Source of the DNA: Crambe crambe | Taxonomy: Eukaryota; Porifera; Demospongiae; Poecilosclerida; Crambeidae | Reading direction: 5' to 3' | Assembly: GCA_963924555.1 (NCBI GenBank) | Contig: OZ004588.1 | Span: forward strand, 3,720,001 to 3,784,000 | DNA length: 64,000 bases | Shown: positions 22,111-33,800 of the stretch, in pieces | Position numbering within the stretch: position 1 is the first letter of the stretch | How the letters are laid out: the number at the start of each line of letters is the position of its first letter | The notes under the pieces: model-generated | Seen by the model: only the letters and a program-made list of their open reading frames with translations | The model's database searches: none | What the model was told of the DNA's origin: nothing | Translations under genes and position numbers: made by a program

Positions 22111-23160
22111 TCTTTTTAAAGTGTATCATCTTTAATTTTATTATGTGTACATATTATTATTAATGGGTTGATAGTTCAGAGTTCAGTATCATTGTTGGTC
22201 ATGTGACCAGTTGTGTCATTCCTGATAACATCCTCCACTCGTGTATTTGGCTCTTCTTTCTCCATCACCTTCAAAATGTTCAAGATCTTGGGTCGGCCAG
22301 AGTAAACTAAACTCTTGAATGGTTGGTCTAAACAGGTCCAGTGCAATACATGATGAATGAGGTATATAGATTCATCAGATGTTGGGGCTTGCCATGGCTC
22401 TACAGTGTGATACATGCAAGTGGGGAGTCTTGAGACTACATAGAACTTGTATAGATGTGCAGTACACATGTATGTGCCTGAGGCCGAGCGAGGTATCTCA
22501 AAGATGGTGCAGTATTTAAGTCGTGGCCACTTACAGAAAATCCAGTTGCACCTCTACCGTCAAGGCACTCTTTTCCAAGTGATCGTGACCTCGTGTATCT
22601 GGAAGTAACAACTTTTTCGCATAGTTAGATAGGTCTATGTGTGATCTGTTTGTGTGTACGTATACAATGTAAGAGTTATAGCAGGAATTATAAGTTAACT
22701 AAATAGGAAAAAATATTCCAAATGGAGAACTTCCGGTGCAAAAGAAATTGTATGGGGCCCTTGACTTCCGGTTCCGCTGGCGTAAGGTAAAGTGGGATGA
22801 TTTGGGACACGGGATAACTTGGGACACTGAAGTTATATTTCAATCTTGCTTCGAGAGTTTCAAGATCTTATTTTGCACACATAAACATTTATGCTTTGTC
22901 TCTCTCTGAAGCCAGTCTAGAGTGCTTTGGTTACTCTGTTGGTAATAAGCAGCCCTAAACACTCTGCTGATTTTACAAGACCGCAAGAAAAACTTAATAA
23001 ACTAACTTCAAATTTACTTAACTGATTTATCAATATTCTATTCACTGAGATAATACTGCATAATGATCTCTGTGTTTTAAAGAAGTGATAAGTCAGCAAA
23101 ACATGCATAGCGCGCTGTTTAGATACGCATGCGCATAAAGGTTGTTGTTCTCCATTTTGT
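22111..23160. other. Non-coding stretch before the 23-kb element
   Basis: No gene is supported. Near 22791 the sequence TAAAGTGGGATGATTTGGGACAC resembles the end of a short inverted-repeat element, but no matching right arm was found nearby. A TACGCATGCGCATAAAGG motif at about 23124 resembles the NRF1-like sites and could belong to a promoter split by the next element. Confidence 0.4.
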
Positions 23161-23168
23161 GATTTGTG

Positions 23169-24185
23169 CATAGATAGTATATTACCGCCCCGGGATTGGA
23201 AACGGAACCAATTCCACGGGCAATCCGTGTTATGAAGTCAACGCGCGCGCGCTTAAATCTAATAATTATTACAGAACATACAGTGATAATGTGCAATACA
23301 TACAGTGCATGCTACTAGTGATGTGATGGACTCTTCTTCCTCTCCTTATTCATCAGTCAAGGAGGCTACTACACAATAATTATACTACACAATATAATAA
23401 TTACTTTCTGATTTGCATGCACAAGTAAGTGATCACAAAAATTGATGCAGAGTTGCTAATAATATAATATTATACCATCAAAATTGTCAATGAACTTCAA
23501 TGCCAAGATGCAGTCATCAGAGTTACCAACACAATTTTGCTGGAATCAATCCGGCACAGTTACTAGAGAGACACAGGAGCTGTAATGCCGGAACAATTTT
23601 TAGGGTCATGTTGCAATCTATAAATGATATTGACACTATTGATCATTTAATACTGGCATGAACTGTGGAGTGACCAGGATATCTGGAATGGAGTGCAGCA
23701 GTGGAGGTTACATGACCATTACTTTCTTGTACATAGCCGATGCTTCCTTCCTCCCATGAGTGCTCTAAGTAATTGGTTTATATTTTCACCATTAATGCAG
23801 TAACATGCATCTAATGCCACTCATTCTATAAAAGAAGGATGAATCTACTCACAAAACTAGATAATAAGCACAAACCTAAGTTATGAAGACTACCATTCCC
23901 CCGACGAATTTTCTTCTAGTTTTCTATATCGCTAAAGTGTGGAATTTAGCCATTATACTAGTAGGAATAATTGAAATTGTGGATGCAAATTATAAATACT
24001 AACCGCCGCTTGCAGTTTCCCTGTGAAAGAGCAGCCACACGCCTCCTAGCGGACCGCTGCAGCCCGTTGCTACCCACGTAACTAGGTAAGTTTCTTGGTC
24101 GCAAACCATAACACGGAGTGCCCGCGGAATTTTCAATTAGCCTATGCTACCGTTTCCAATCCCGGGGCGGTAATATACTATCTAT
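23169..24185. mobile_element. 1-kb non-autonomous DNA transposon, exact 8-bp duplication
   Basis: The ends CATAGATAGTATATTACCGC and its reverse complement extend as inverted repeats for more than 40 bp, including CCCCGGGATTGGAAACGG. They are flanked by GATTTGTG on both sides (23161-23168 and 24186-24193). An 8-bp duplication fits hAT or P-type insertion. There is no transposase frame. It separates a GC-rich promoter-like stretch upstream from an open frame starting about 24232. Confidence 0.85.
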
Positions 24186-24231
24186 GATTTGTGGCCGTGG
24201 GCGGATCCGTTTAGAGTTTGTTTGTCCCTAA

Positions 24232-24572
24232 TCCGAAGCAACCAGTCCAATATTAAAGAAAGAGAAAAAAAAACAAAAAAACAAACCTTTTTCGCGGATA
24301 AGCGTAAGCTTACGTATTAAAAGTTCTTCTGGTTTTGATCGATTTTCATCGCTTAAGGAGAATGCTGAGATCTCAACTGGTAGACCTGTGGAAGTCTCGG
24401 GTCCAGCACCTGAGACAGTATTACTGTTTCCATGGACACAAGCCAAAGCAGAGAAGCTCCCCGGCCATTTCCAGCCATGTCTGGTTCATTCCTCTGATAT
24501 TGACCTTATGGTGGTTGTTGATAGCTGTCATCTTTTTATACACTCTCAAGATGGAGCATTTATTGAGCACAG
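24232..24572 (+). CDS. Candidate exon of unknown gene
   Basis: One frame is open from the stop just before 24232 to a donor-like CACAG/GTGTGA at 24572. It encodes a Lys-rich start, then a stretch with SSSGFDRFSSLKENAEI and a hydrophobic segment DLMVVVDSCHLFI. The only in-frame ATG is at 24388, so an upstream exon or a short protein from 24388 are both possible. No domain is recognised. The 23169-24185 transposon interrupts the DNA just upstream. Chance openness in AT-rich DNA cannot be excluded. Confidence 0.3.
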
Positions 24573-25413
24573 GTGTGAATTACAAGCTAGTTTTAGCTAT
24601 AATCAGCTAGCTAACTGTAAAGTACCTAAAGTGGGATAATTTCAAGCACCAAAGCAAATTTTTTTCTGTTGCAGGTAGCTAGTTCACTTGGGTAGAATGA
24701 TTAGCATATTATACCTTGTTTTGGAGGAGCACTTGTTATTCTGTCACATTTGACATGATCAAAACTTCAGAATTTAATATTATTATTATTATAGCTACCA
24801 AGATAATTGTAAGTTCTTCAGTGCATGGGATTAAAAATTATTTGAGTGCTACATCAAAGGGAAGCCACCAGTTGTAATTCTAGTACATTGTGGCTACTTC
24901 AAAGGCCATGTCCAATTGAATTTTATGGTTTGTGATAGTACATCTCTATACAAGGACAGTTTCCTGGAATGTATTAGGCCTGCCTGTCTAGACACTTCTA
25001 TATCAGCCCTGGAAATTTATTGATGGTGCCTAAGTGTTGAGAAATATTGAAAAAAAATTTTTTTTAACAAGAGAAACATTAAAATTGAAGCTATAGGCCT
25101 ATCAAAAAACGCAATTTACACAGAAAACTTTCAGTCCAATGCAGAACAGTCTCAGCTACTACTATATTTAATAAAGAAGGTGATATCACCGGCAGCTTCT
25201 CAACATCAATATCGATGATACTGTCCATTTAGCCAGCTAGCTAGTAGTCTGGCGGCGCAGCCCCGAGCATGAATTACTAGCTAGCTAGTAACCAAAATCT
25301 TTACAGAGGTCATTGAGTTGCCTAGATACAGCTAGTCACATAGCTACCTAGTACTTTCTAGACATGCAGCTGTAGACACGTAGCTGTAGCTATGTAAACA
25401 TTTACCAGACGGC

Positions 25414-25502
25414 TGTAAAATAGTTATAGCAAGCCTTTACCTCGGGTAGTATGTGATAAATCACATACAGCCCTCGAAGGCATGCTATAACTATTATTTA
25501 CA
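25414..25502. repeat. Hairpin-forming inverted repeat
   Basis: TGTAAAATAGTTATAGCAAGCC pairs with GGCATGCTATAACTATTATTTACA with few mismatches. The centre is also palindromic (TATGTGATAAATCACATA). It is a small MITE-like palindrome. A similarly built one with ATAGTTATTAA arms lies at 38085-38212. Confidence 0.7.
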
Positions 25503-26966
25503 CAAGCCAAAAATTTTCCCTGAACAAAATTACATAGGGTCCTAATAGCAAGCTGTGTTGTGAATGTTATGATTGTGAAGAAAAAAAGTAACTAGGGATC
25601 AACAAAATTAATACTTGTGGAGAATGGGGATAAAAAATAGTTGACCAAAAATCAGCTACTGAATTCGAGTGATTGATAAGAAATAGTCTTGCCATATCTT
25701 GGGTAAAAATTGTACATTTTAAGTTTTGTGGAGAGATTGGCTTCCTTGGCAACAGGGTTGTCACCACCACTAATTACGTAGGTGGCTACTCTAATTCAGC
25801 AGTTTATACAAAGGAACTCAAGAGTCAATACCAATACCTCCATATCTGCCAACCCCTGGAAGTAAAAATCCCCTATTATGCCAGCATTGTGCTGGCATTA
25901 AGGTTCAACCCATTATTATGCCCAAAACTATGCCGGCATAATTTACATGTCCCCACTGATCTGTCAGTAATGGTATCACAATTTTTGTTGTGCCTGTCTC
26001 TTCATCTAACATACATTTGGTACACTACAGACTGAGAGCCTTACAATCCTTGCAAGCTCTCTCTCATAAGAGTTGTTGGTCTCTATTATTTGCATTTCTA
26101 TGCTCAGGCTATGAGTCTTTAGGTAATCAGTACAAGATCCTCTTGTGTAATAACAGCTAGCCAGATCACTTTATTATTCCAATCATGCTCAGTGCAGCTG
26201 TAATGTTTCATGGAGATGGCAGTTAGCCTGTATTTAATCTCCAGAAAAAGGGGTGTGGCAAGCCACATCACTAGGACACACCTGTCATGTTGTGAACCAC
26301 TAGTGTCCTTGTGTTTATAGTCCAGACATGTGGGTTTAGAAGCACTCCCTCCCCCTTGGAAATAACTTAGAAGCACACAATAATTAACTAGTCTTCTACA
26401 AATTAAGTTTCCAGTGTCATTAAGTCTCCTATTTTGATTCCACAAGTAACATCTCCATCAATATTGTGTACTCAGCAGATGCAGTTCTAACAGGAATGAA
26501 AAGACAGATATTAGCTAAGAGTATTCATGTTAGGAAACATTGCTATCGGCATCTCATTGGTAACCAATGCAGTTGTGATCCCTTATCTTCCTCATGCTGC
26601 TTTAGTAAGAAGTGCGTATCAAGAGAACTGAAATATGTTGCACATCAACCACTGCACCCAGTTACGTTGAATGGTAATAACACCATCAAAAGCAATGAAA
26701 GAGGTCTCAAACTGGTAAAGAGTCATACCAATTAGCATGACCCCCCCCCCCCCCCCCCCCCCATGAAAAAAGCCCTGCTAAACCCTTGACATTGTACACA
26801 AGTAGAGAAGTGTGCCATCCTGTTTATGATGATGACTTGATATTTGCCATGGTAACCTTAAAAGTGGGTGGAAGTGTCAGTTGTAGTTTTAATTGTACTT
26901 CTGTCACTAAAAATAATGTCTCTTACTAACTGGTAGAGAGAGTACACTACAGACTAACAGCTTGCA

Positions 26967-27003
<37 letters not shown>

Positions 27004-27164
27004 GAGTTTAAGTCCCTCTATGCTTTTTACACAGCCTTTGACATGTGTTGTTTTAACATGACTCACATGGTGATGTGAAGTTCTGTTGTGACCTTTAGCA
27101 GTGTATCTCTTAATTTGTACCTTGACCTCATAACATCATCCAGGATTTACACTAATCTCACTAG

Positions 27165-27269
27165 CCAGACTCCTTTTCCCCTCACTATACTTTGCACATG
27201 CACACATACTTGCATGCACATGTAAAACGAAGGGAGGAAGAAAGAAAAAAGAGGGGAAAAGGAGTCTGG
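27165..27269. repeat. Short inverted repeat CCAGACTCCTTTTCCCCTC
   Basis: A perfect 19-bp inverted repeat lies at both ends of a 105-bp segment with no coding capacity. Probably a very short MITE. Confidence 0.65.
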
Positions 27270-28034
27270 TGTAGGTTTTCTGGATCCCTGCAGGAATGTA
27301 GGCATAACCAATCAGATCCCTTGCTATAAATAAGTCACATGATCATTATAAATTATCACATGAAATTCTTCTCTGTAAATTTGGCGTGCTATTTCAATGT
27401 CAGAGGCTACGCCATAGTAAGTGCTAGCTAGCTACAGAGAAACTAGGTTATCATCAGCTACTCTCTGCTTGACTTCATCTTATAAGCATCAATTTTTGTT
27501 GTCATTCAATCGTTTGATTGTCAACAAACAACCGCCTAGTGAAATAAACTGATCTATTGCCTCCACACTGAACAAGTGGGCTGTGCACTCACTTGTCTCA
27601 CATAGCCAGTGCTCACTACACCAAAGAGATCTACCTCAGGGTTTTAGAAACGATTTTTCAAGATATGGGAAGCTGAACCTAGACCACTGCTGCAGCTATA
27701 CTCTAATGCATCCATAGCCTGCATTTCAGGATGGTTGTCCACAAGGAATGAGAAATAGGTAGTGGCTTACAAGGACCTAAGAAACCATGTCCTATTCAAT
27801 CCATGCAGTTGTGTAAACCATACCCCAAACCTTCCTGACAACCAACCTGCAATGGACAGTAGCTATAGCAGATTGCAGTGGTCTTGCAACATCAAAATAC
27901 TAAAACCAAAATTTACATAGCCTCCTTTCAAGTAGCACAACTCCAAAGCCACAGTTAGTCCTTCGATAAGAGGCTATGTAAATTTTGGGAAACAAAATCA
28001 CTGCAAATATTTTTTATGGATTTTGGGATTTTTT

Positions 28035-28712
28035 TGCCTCGGCACCGGAGTGCCGAAGATAACTATGATGGTACGTATTAATAGCGCGCGCAATGATGCG
28101 CGGTGATGCGTATCGAGCACGTGCATTATTAGCACTAGCTCTCTAGCTAGCATAGCTAGCTAAGCCAACACAAAAAGATAAACAGGCTCAAGCTCAGGCT
28201 CGCAGTCACTACGCAGTAATGCTACACCGTGAGTGAAGAGAGTGCTGATGCTTCTTGGCCGTCTTTGCCAACAAAACAGCCCATGAACAAAAACAACAGA
28301 CCCATGTTACTAAGACAAACAGACGGGCTCAGGCTCACAGTCACTACGCAGTAATGCTACACCGTGAAGAGAGTGATGCTTCTTGGCCGTCTTTGCCAAC
28401 AAATCAAGCCCATGCAGAGAAGACAGCAATGAACAAAAACAACAGAGATTGCAATGTACATGAACTAGGTGATCATTTGAAGTGCCAAAGACTTAGAGCC
28501 ATTATGAAGGAGAATCTAATGAAAGAATCCCAGACATACTTCAATCAAGCTATATGGATGAGAATCATTCAAAACGGCAGTTTGAAAGCATTGAACAGCA
28601 AGAATACTAGCTGTGTAAATACCAACCTTACTACAATAAGCCATGTTGCTCAGTGCACATTATTTAGAAAGTTTAATAATAATAAAGGTTGCACTGAAGT
28701 CATGCCGAGGCA
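28035..28712. repeat. Dispersed repeat bounded by TGCCTCGGCA, copy 1
   Basis: Begins TGCCTCGGCA and ends with its reverse complement TGCCGAGGCA. It shares order and sequence with 29230-30021, including GATGCGTATCGAGCACGTGCA, GATGCTTCTTGGC and GAATACTAGCTGTGTAAATAC. An internal duplication of about 90 bp (CAGTCACTACGCAGTAATGC) is unique to this copy. The longest frame inside, about 150 codons, has no ATG at its start and no recognised domain; the part ending NTSCVNTNLTTI is also kept in copy 2. Confidence 0.65.
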
Positions 28713-28784
28713 TTCCTAGTCTTTTTAAAAGATTAACTTGTTTAAACATGTAGCTAAAGGGTCAACCATCACCTTAAGCACATG

Positions 28785-28850
28785 CCCATGCAATTGATAC
28801 CAGATCTTTTTCCACCGCCCCATGAAAAAAGCAGGGACTGGGTACAAAGT
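28785..28850. repeat. Degenerate solo end of the 2086-2790 element family
   Basis: Contains CCACCGCCCCATGAAAAAAG and GACTGGGTAC, matching with changes the right terminal repeat at about 2727-2783. It shows that family is dispersed. Confidence 0.5.
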
Positions 28851-28932
28851 TCATTGCAAATTTAATGGAATCAACCACTATACATGGCCTAGCACAACAA
28901 TTAGAAATCTAATCATTACCACCCAGAGTACT

Positions 28933-30168
28933 TACCGTATGGATAAATATTTTCGAGGGATCATGGTTTCTCGGTCACTTTGAATTTTTAACACTCGAAA
29001 AAATCAATAGTATAGTAGCCTATTACTTTTAGCGCATGCGCATTAGTCATTACGGAGTACTTTGACCTCGATCTTTCCAGATGGCTCTCTACAAGTATTT
29101 CAGAACTTCACTTCGCTTTCAGAACAGCAGAACTTCACCATCTGAAGCTTCCTGTAGACGTGAAATTCCCTAACCATTGAAGGGTAACTAAAACTGGTCA
29201 TCCTTCCAATAACCACATGTACAATTTTTTGCCTCGGCACTAAAGTGCCGGCTGGAAGCGACTATGGGCGATGGTACGTTTCACGTGCACATGCGATGAT
29301 GCACGATGCATGATGCGTATCGAGCACGTGCATTAATTTAGCTCTAGCTAGTACAGTATAGCTAGCTAGCTAGGCATACAGTACTAAGGACAAACAGCTA
29401 GGCCGGGGCTCACAGTCACTACATGGTAATTCTACACTGTGAAGAAAGTGCTGATGCTTCTTGGCTGTCTTTGCCAACAAATCAAGCCCATTATCACATG
29501 CAGAGAACTGACTAAAAGACAGCAGTGAACAAAAACAACAGAGATTGCAGTGTACACGAACTAGTGATCTTTTGAAGTGCCAAAGAGAGAGCCATGGTGA
29601 AGGAGAATCTTAGAACTAAGACTTTGAGGCTTCCAAACAATGTGAGAATCCAGTACACATACTTCAATCAAGCTATAACCATTCAAAACGGCAGTTCGAA
29701 AACGTTGAACAGCAAGAATACTAGCTGTGTAAATACTAATCTTACTACAATAAACCATGTTGCTCAGTGTGCATTATTTGGAACTCTCCACTGCCAGAAT
29801 TAAAAAGAAGCTGAGAGAAATATTTTGGCAACATTTGACCTCGCAAACCCCTGCGCTTTTCATCATGCAGCAAGTGTTCAGCAATTCCAAATATAATCAT
29901 CCTTATAGGACTCTGGCTTTAAGTGTATCTTTATCGTCTCTTATCACTGTCGTATTCACTGTAAAGCATTTAAAATAAAATTTAGAAAGTTAAAGGTTGC
30001 ACTTAAGTACGTGCCGAGGCATTCCTAGTCTTTTTAAAGACTAACTTGTTACACTACGCGCGAGCGATATATTGCAACGTATGCGGAGCGAAACGAAATT
30101 TTTATAATCTAGCTTGGTACTGATAATCACGAAATTTTAATTTCTCGAAAATATCTACCCATACGGTA
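28933..30168. mobile_element. Inverted-repeat element with TACCGTATGG ends, hosting a nested repeat
   Basis: The left end TACCGTATGGATAAATATTT (28933) and the right end, its near reverse complement ATATCTACCCATACGGTA ending 30168, enclose about 1.2 kb. The second TGCCTCGGCA repeat (29230-30021) lies within it, so the insertions are nested. No transposase is present. The right end lies only 64 bp before the predicted start of the 2A-Death gene. Confidence 0.65.
29230..30021. repeat. Dispersed repeat bounded by TGCCTCGGCA, copy 2
   Basis: Direct copy of 28035-28712, about 0.5 kb further on, without the internal duplication and with other indels. It ends TGCCGAGGCATTCCTAGTCT, as copy 1 does. 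Confidence 0.65.
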
Positions 30169-30231
30169 TCTAGCACACCAGGATGGTTGAAGGTTATCTC
30201 CCCACAGTGTCTTATCAGGTTGGCAGAGTTC

Positions 30232-30848
30232 ATGTGTGCACAACCAACTTGCAAAGTACTGTGCATTTACGTCAACATTTTTTTGCATACAATAATCGTT
30301 ATTTCTGTTGTGTGTGTAGGGGAAATCCTGAGATACGAGCTTTATTTGAACTTCTTGCTGACTATATTGTGGTGGAAGCTTGCAGTGACTGAATCTGAAG
30401 GGACGACCAAGACTCGCTTTCGTAATGGCCCACACTGCTCATGTACCATGTGTACTAATCATCGAAATGGCTGCACTATCACAAGGGGAAATGTTTCCAT
30501 GGTGATTTTACCTCTTAGAGACAACTGGAAGTGTTATCGAAGAAGAAGAGTTCTTCATACTGTTCACTATTCTGATCATAAAGTGGTGACTTCCTTGTTA
30601 TTGATATTGGCTGGTGATGTTGAAACTAACCCTGGTCCTGGTGAGTATTAGAATTATTCTGTTATAACTTTCTTAAGCATGTGTAATAGAGTTCCATTTT
30701 GCACTGTTACAGTATTTTCTTTAAGAATATTAGCTGTTTGTTTATTGTTGTTTTGTGTGTGTGTGTGTGTGTGATGTATGGTCTTCAATTAGCTATTTTG
30801 AGGTTGAAGCCCCTACACACCAGAACAAAAAAAAACAATGGTTCATGA

Positions 30849-30896
<48 letters not shown>

Positions 30897-33800
30897 GGTA
30901 TTGATGCTGATGATACTACCATTTTAGGTATGTGAATTACCTCAGTACTCAGTGAGGGCGAGACTTGTATTAAATCTTGTCCTTAGATGAGCATCCATTT
31001 CCACACCCCTGGCTAGCTGCTACTTATAATCCTAAGTGAAGGGGAAAAATTTTAAAAAGGCCATGTAGAGTTAGTCTGTACTTTTACCTGTAGCAGTTTC
31101 TGTGAGCAACATCAAAACTATGCTGCCTTCAAAAATAATCCCTACATCACTGCCTCCCACCAAGCTGCTTCAATTTATGTCAGTGTAAAAGTGTTCTGCT
31201 TGGTTTTGGCAGAGATGTAGAGATTATTATTGACAGCATGGATGTTTATTCACAGAAACTGCTACATGTAAAAGTACAGACTAACCTTACATGGCCTTTT
31301 TAATTTTTTCCCCCTTCACTTGTTTGTTTACTTTTCATATGACCTTTACTTACTGTATCAACTCATGTTTAGTGATAATTTCACCGTGCGCACGTGATCG
31401 TGACAGACGCGTGCAAATGGCTTACATTGTATCGTTTATAATGAAAAGTTTGGAGGAAAATTGGATAATGATGGTAAAAGCACATTGTGTGGTTATAACT
31501 GCAACAAGTTACATTGTCATATGTGAAAGGATCATGAAGTTGCAGCCATCAAAGAAGATGAATCTGGCTAACGAATCATAAAGATTTAGATGGCAGCTGT
31601 ACTGGTGCCAATTGTTGATGCTGTTCTAGAGGGGTTTGAGCGGACATATCTGCATTGCAGTTTAGTTGAGCTTGTAGAAGACATACAGAGAGTCTAGTTT
31701 GTATTGTTCTAATGAGAGAAGCCACGCCCATTCCGGACTAACCCTACATAGAGAGTACTACCGCACTCTCTGATAATGCAAATAGATCTGGAAGACTTTC
31801 ATTACAATTTCTATCAGAGCATGCCCAGTAGGTACATGAGTCTTGGGAATGAATATGTTACGACTCTATTAGCAGCCCTGGTGCCCCTTCCAGCCCTGTT
31901 CTGCTAGTAGTTGCCTGCCACAGCAATGGACTACTGAGCCATAGGATGTAACATAGTGAGAAGAGGCACGCTCTCGTTCAGGTGAACTTGCCATAGCTCG
32001 TTTACTTTGAGGAAATTCACTGTTGGCCTACTTCTGTTACGGCTTTATTAGCAGCCTTGGTTTGGTGGTGCCCCTTCCAGTCAGGGAGAGACAAAGTTGG
32101 CTTGAGTGATCTATAGTGCAGCTGTTACTATGCAAGCATTCTTAATAAAGGGCATGGTTTCGAATTTTCTGTCTAGCATACAAATTATACAAAAATTTAG
32201 ACCATTTAAAAAATTCCCGCTATACATTTCGTTGGGTTTCAAACAGGAAAACCTCAGGAATTTTTTTGAATCTTATTAAATTTACATTCTTACTGAACTC
32301 AATGTACTACATATAGATGGTGAGTCATGGACCAACTGGAATTAGATTATACCCAAGTCATGTGATCAGCATTAAATAGTTTAGATCACTCTGATCTAGC
32401 TCCATGTGTTTTAATGATGCTAGCTATAATGCTCATGCAGGTGCATTAAAACACTTAGAGCTAGATAAGAGTGAACTGAATACCGGTATTACTTAATTAA
32501 GAAAATTATTAGTGTTAAAATATATTTTCGCTATCTTAGTCATGGTTGGATTTAGGGTATAGACCATTGGAAAGCTCTTCTAAAAAGCTGCTTTTTGGGT
32601 AAAAAAGGTTTTGCAGGTATGTAAGTATGAAGGCAGTATCAAGCCTAGGAGTTCAACAAACATTTGAAAAATTTCATGCTGGCTTATGAGCAAGATGTCT
32701 CTTAAATGTTGAATATCCCCTGGGCTAGCTGCTGCCCATCAAGTAGAACTACAAAACCTCTTACTCAGTTTCAATTTGAGCATATTCAGTAGGTACGAAA
32801 TAATATATAGTGAGTTCATAGCCTTCTCATGCCCCACCCCCTCCCCCAATGCAGTTCAGGATGATATTGATGATGTAATTGATGAGCTGAAGAATGTTCT
32901 AGAACCTTATTATGAAATCGGTAGGAGACTCCATCTGTCAGGTGACAAGCTAAAACAAATTCGTGGACAAAAATTGAGTCCAGCAGCAGCTATGGATGAA
33001 GTGATTACGGAGTGGATAAAAAAGAATTATGATGTCAATAGATTTGGTCGTCCAACTTGGAAGGCTTTGGTTGATGCTGTTGAACATCCTGCTGGAGGAA
33101 ACAACAGAGCTGAAGCTGAAGAGATTGCAAGGAGACATAGAACAAGTGAGTCCAGCTGTATTTCACTGTTATGAGCTATTTGTCTCAGCTTTTAGTGTAT
33201 ATGTAATTTTTTACCCCCAAGAACAACTGCATACTAAATAGGAAAAATTGTTTGGAGGAAAAGCTGAATAAGTAATGTGAACAGTCACACCTACGCATAA
33301 AATCAGTGGGCGGAGTTTTAAACTAGAAGCTGCTTCCTGCCGCTATAAAGTGCCAACTAAGCTCAGAGAAGAGCAACAAGATACCGAAGGTAGCGAAAGC
33401 ATAAGCTTATAAGATTACCACATGACTTTTTCTTAGAACTAGAAGATGAGTGTCTGTAAGAGCACATTATTTTTCACTTGGTATGTATATACAGTTCTTC
33501 ACTAAAAGAATTGTGTACACATCCTTTCAAGGGACTGTAATAAAATGGCTATAGGACTTAAAAATTTTAAATCAACAATTGAGTGGATGGATGTGTTCAA
33601 AGGATGTGTCCCAAAACAGAAGGATTTCACTTTATAGAGTAATTTGGGGAGAACACATGCTTATCACAGGGGAGGGTTCAAAACATTGCATTTAGTCACA
33701 GTGCAGAAATATCTACACAAGAAGAAAGTATAGTTTTTAAAAGCCATGGCTCTGAGTACAGAGGCATCATTCTACCATGCATACATACCTAGGTCTTGGT

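Larger units (their letters stand above)
24640..28034. other. Gene-free repeat-bearing stretch
   Basis: No coding region is supported. It contains a hairpin (25414-25502), a 22-base C tract (26741-26762), a (CT)n run (26969-26999), a duplicated segment (26020-26105 against 26940-27045, both with ACACTACAGACT and CTCATAAGAGTT) and a small inverted repeat (27165-27269). Confidence 0.5.

Noticed and set aside
25673-26035. 120-codon plus-strand frame
   Set aside because: No ATG at the start, no domain, and its end falls in a duplicated repeat.
28255-28719. 154-codon frame in the TGCCTCGGCA repeat
   Set aside because: It lacks an ATG start, overlaps a dispersed repeat with an internal duplication, and the second copy does not keep the whole frame.
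30127-30435. Minus-strand frame of about 100 codons opposite the 2A exon
   Set aside because: It overlaps the plus-strand frame that carries GDVETNPGP and joins in phase to downstream exons; no domain on the minus strand.
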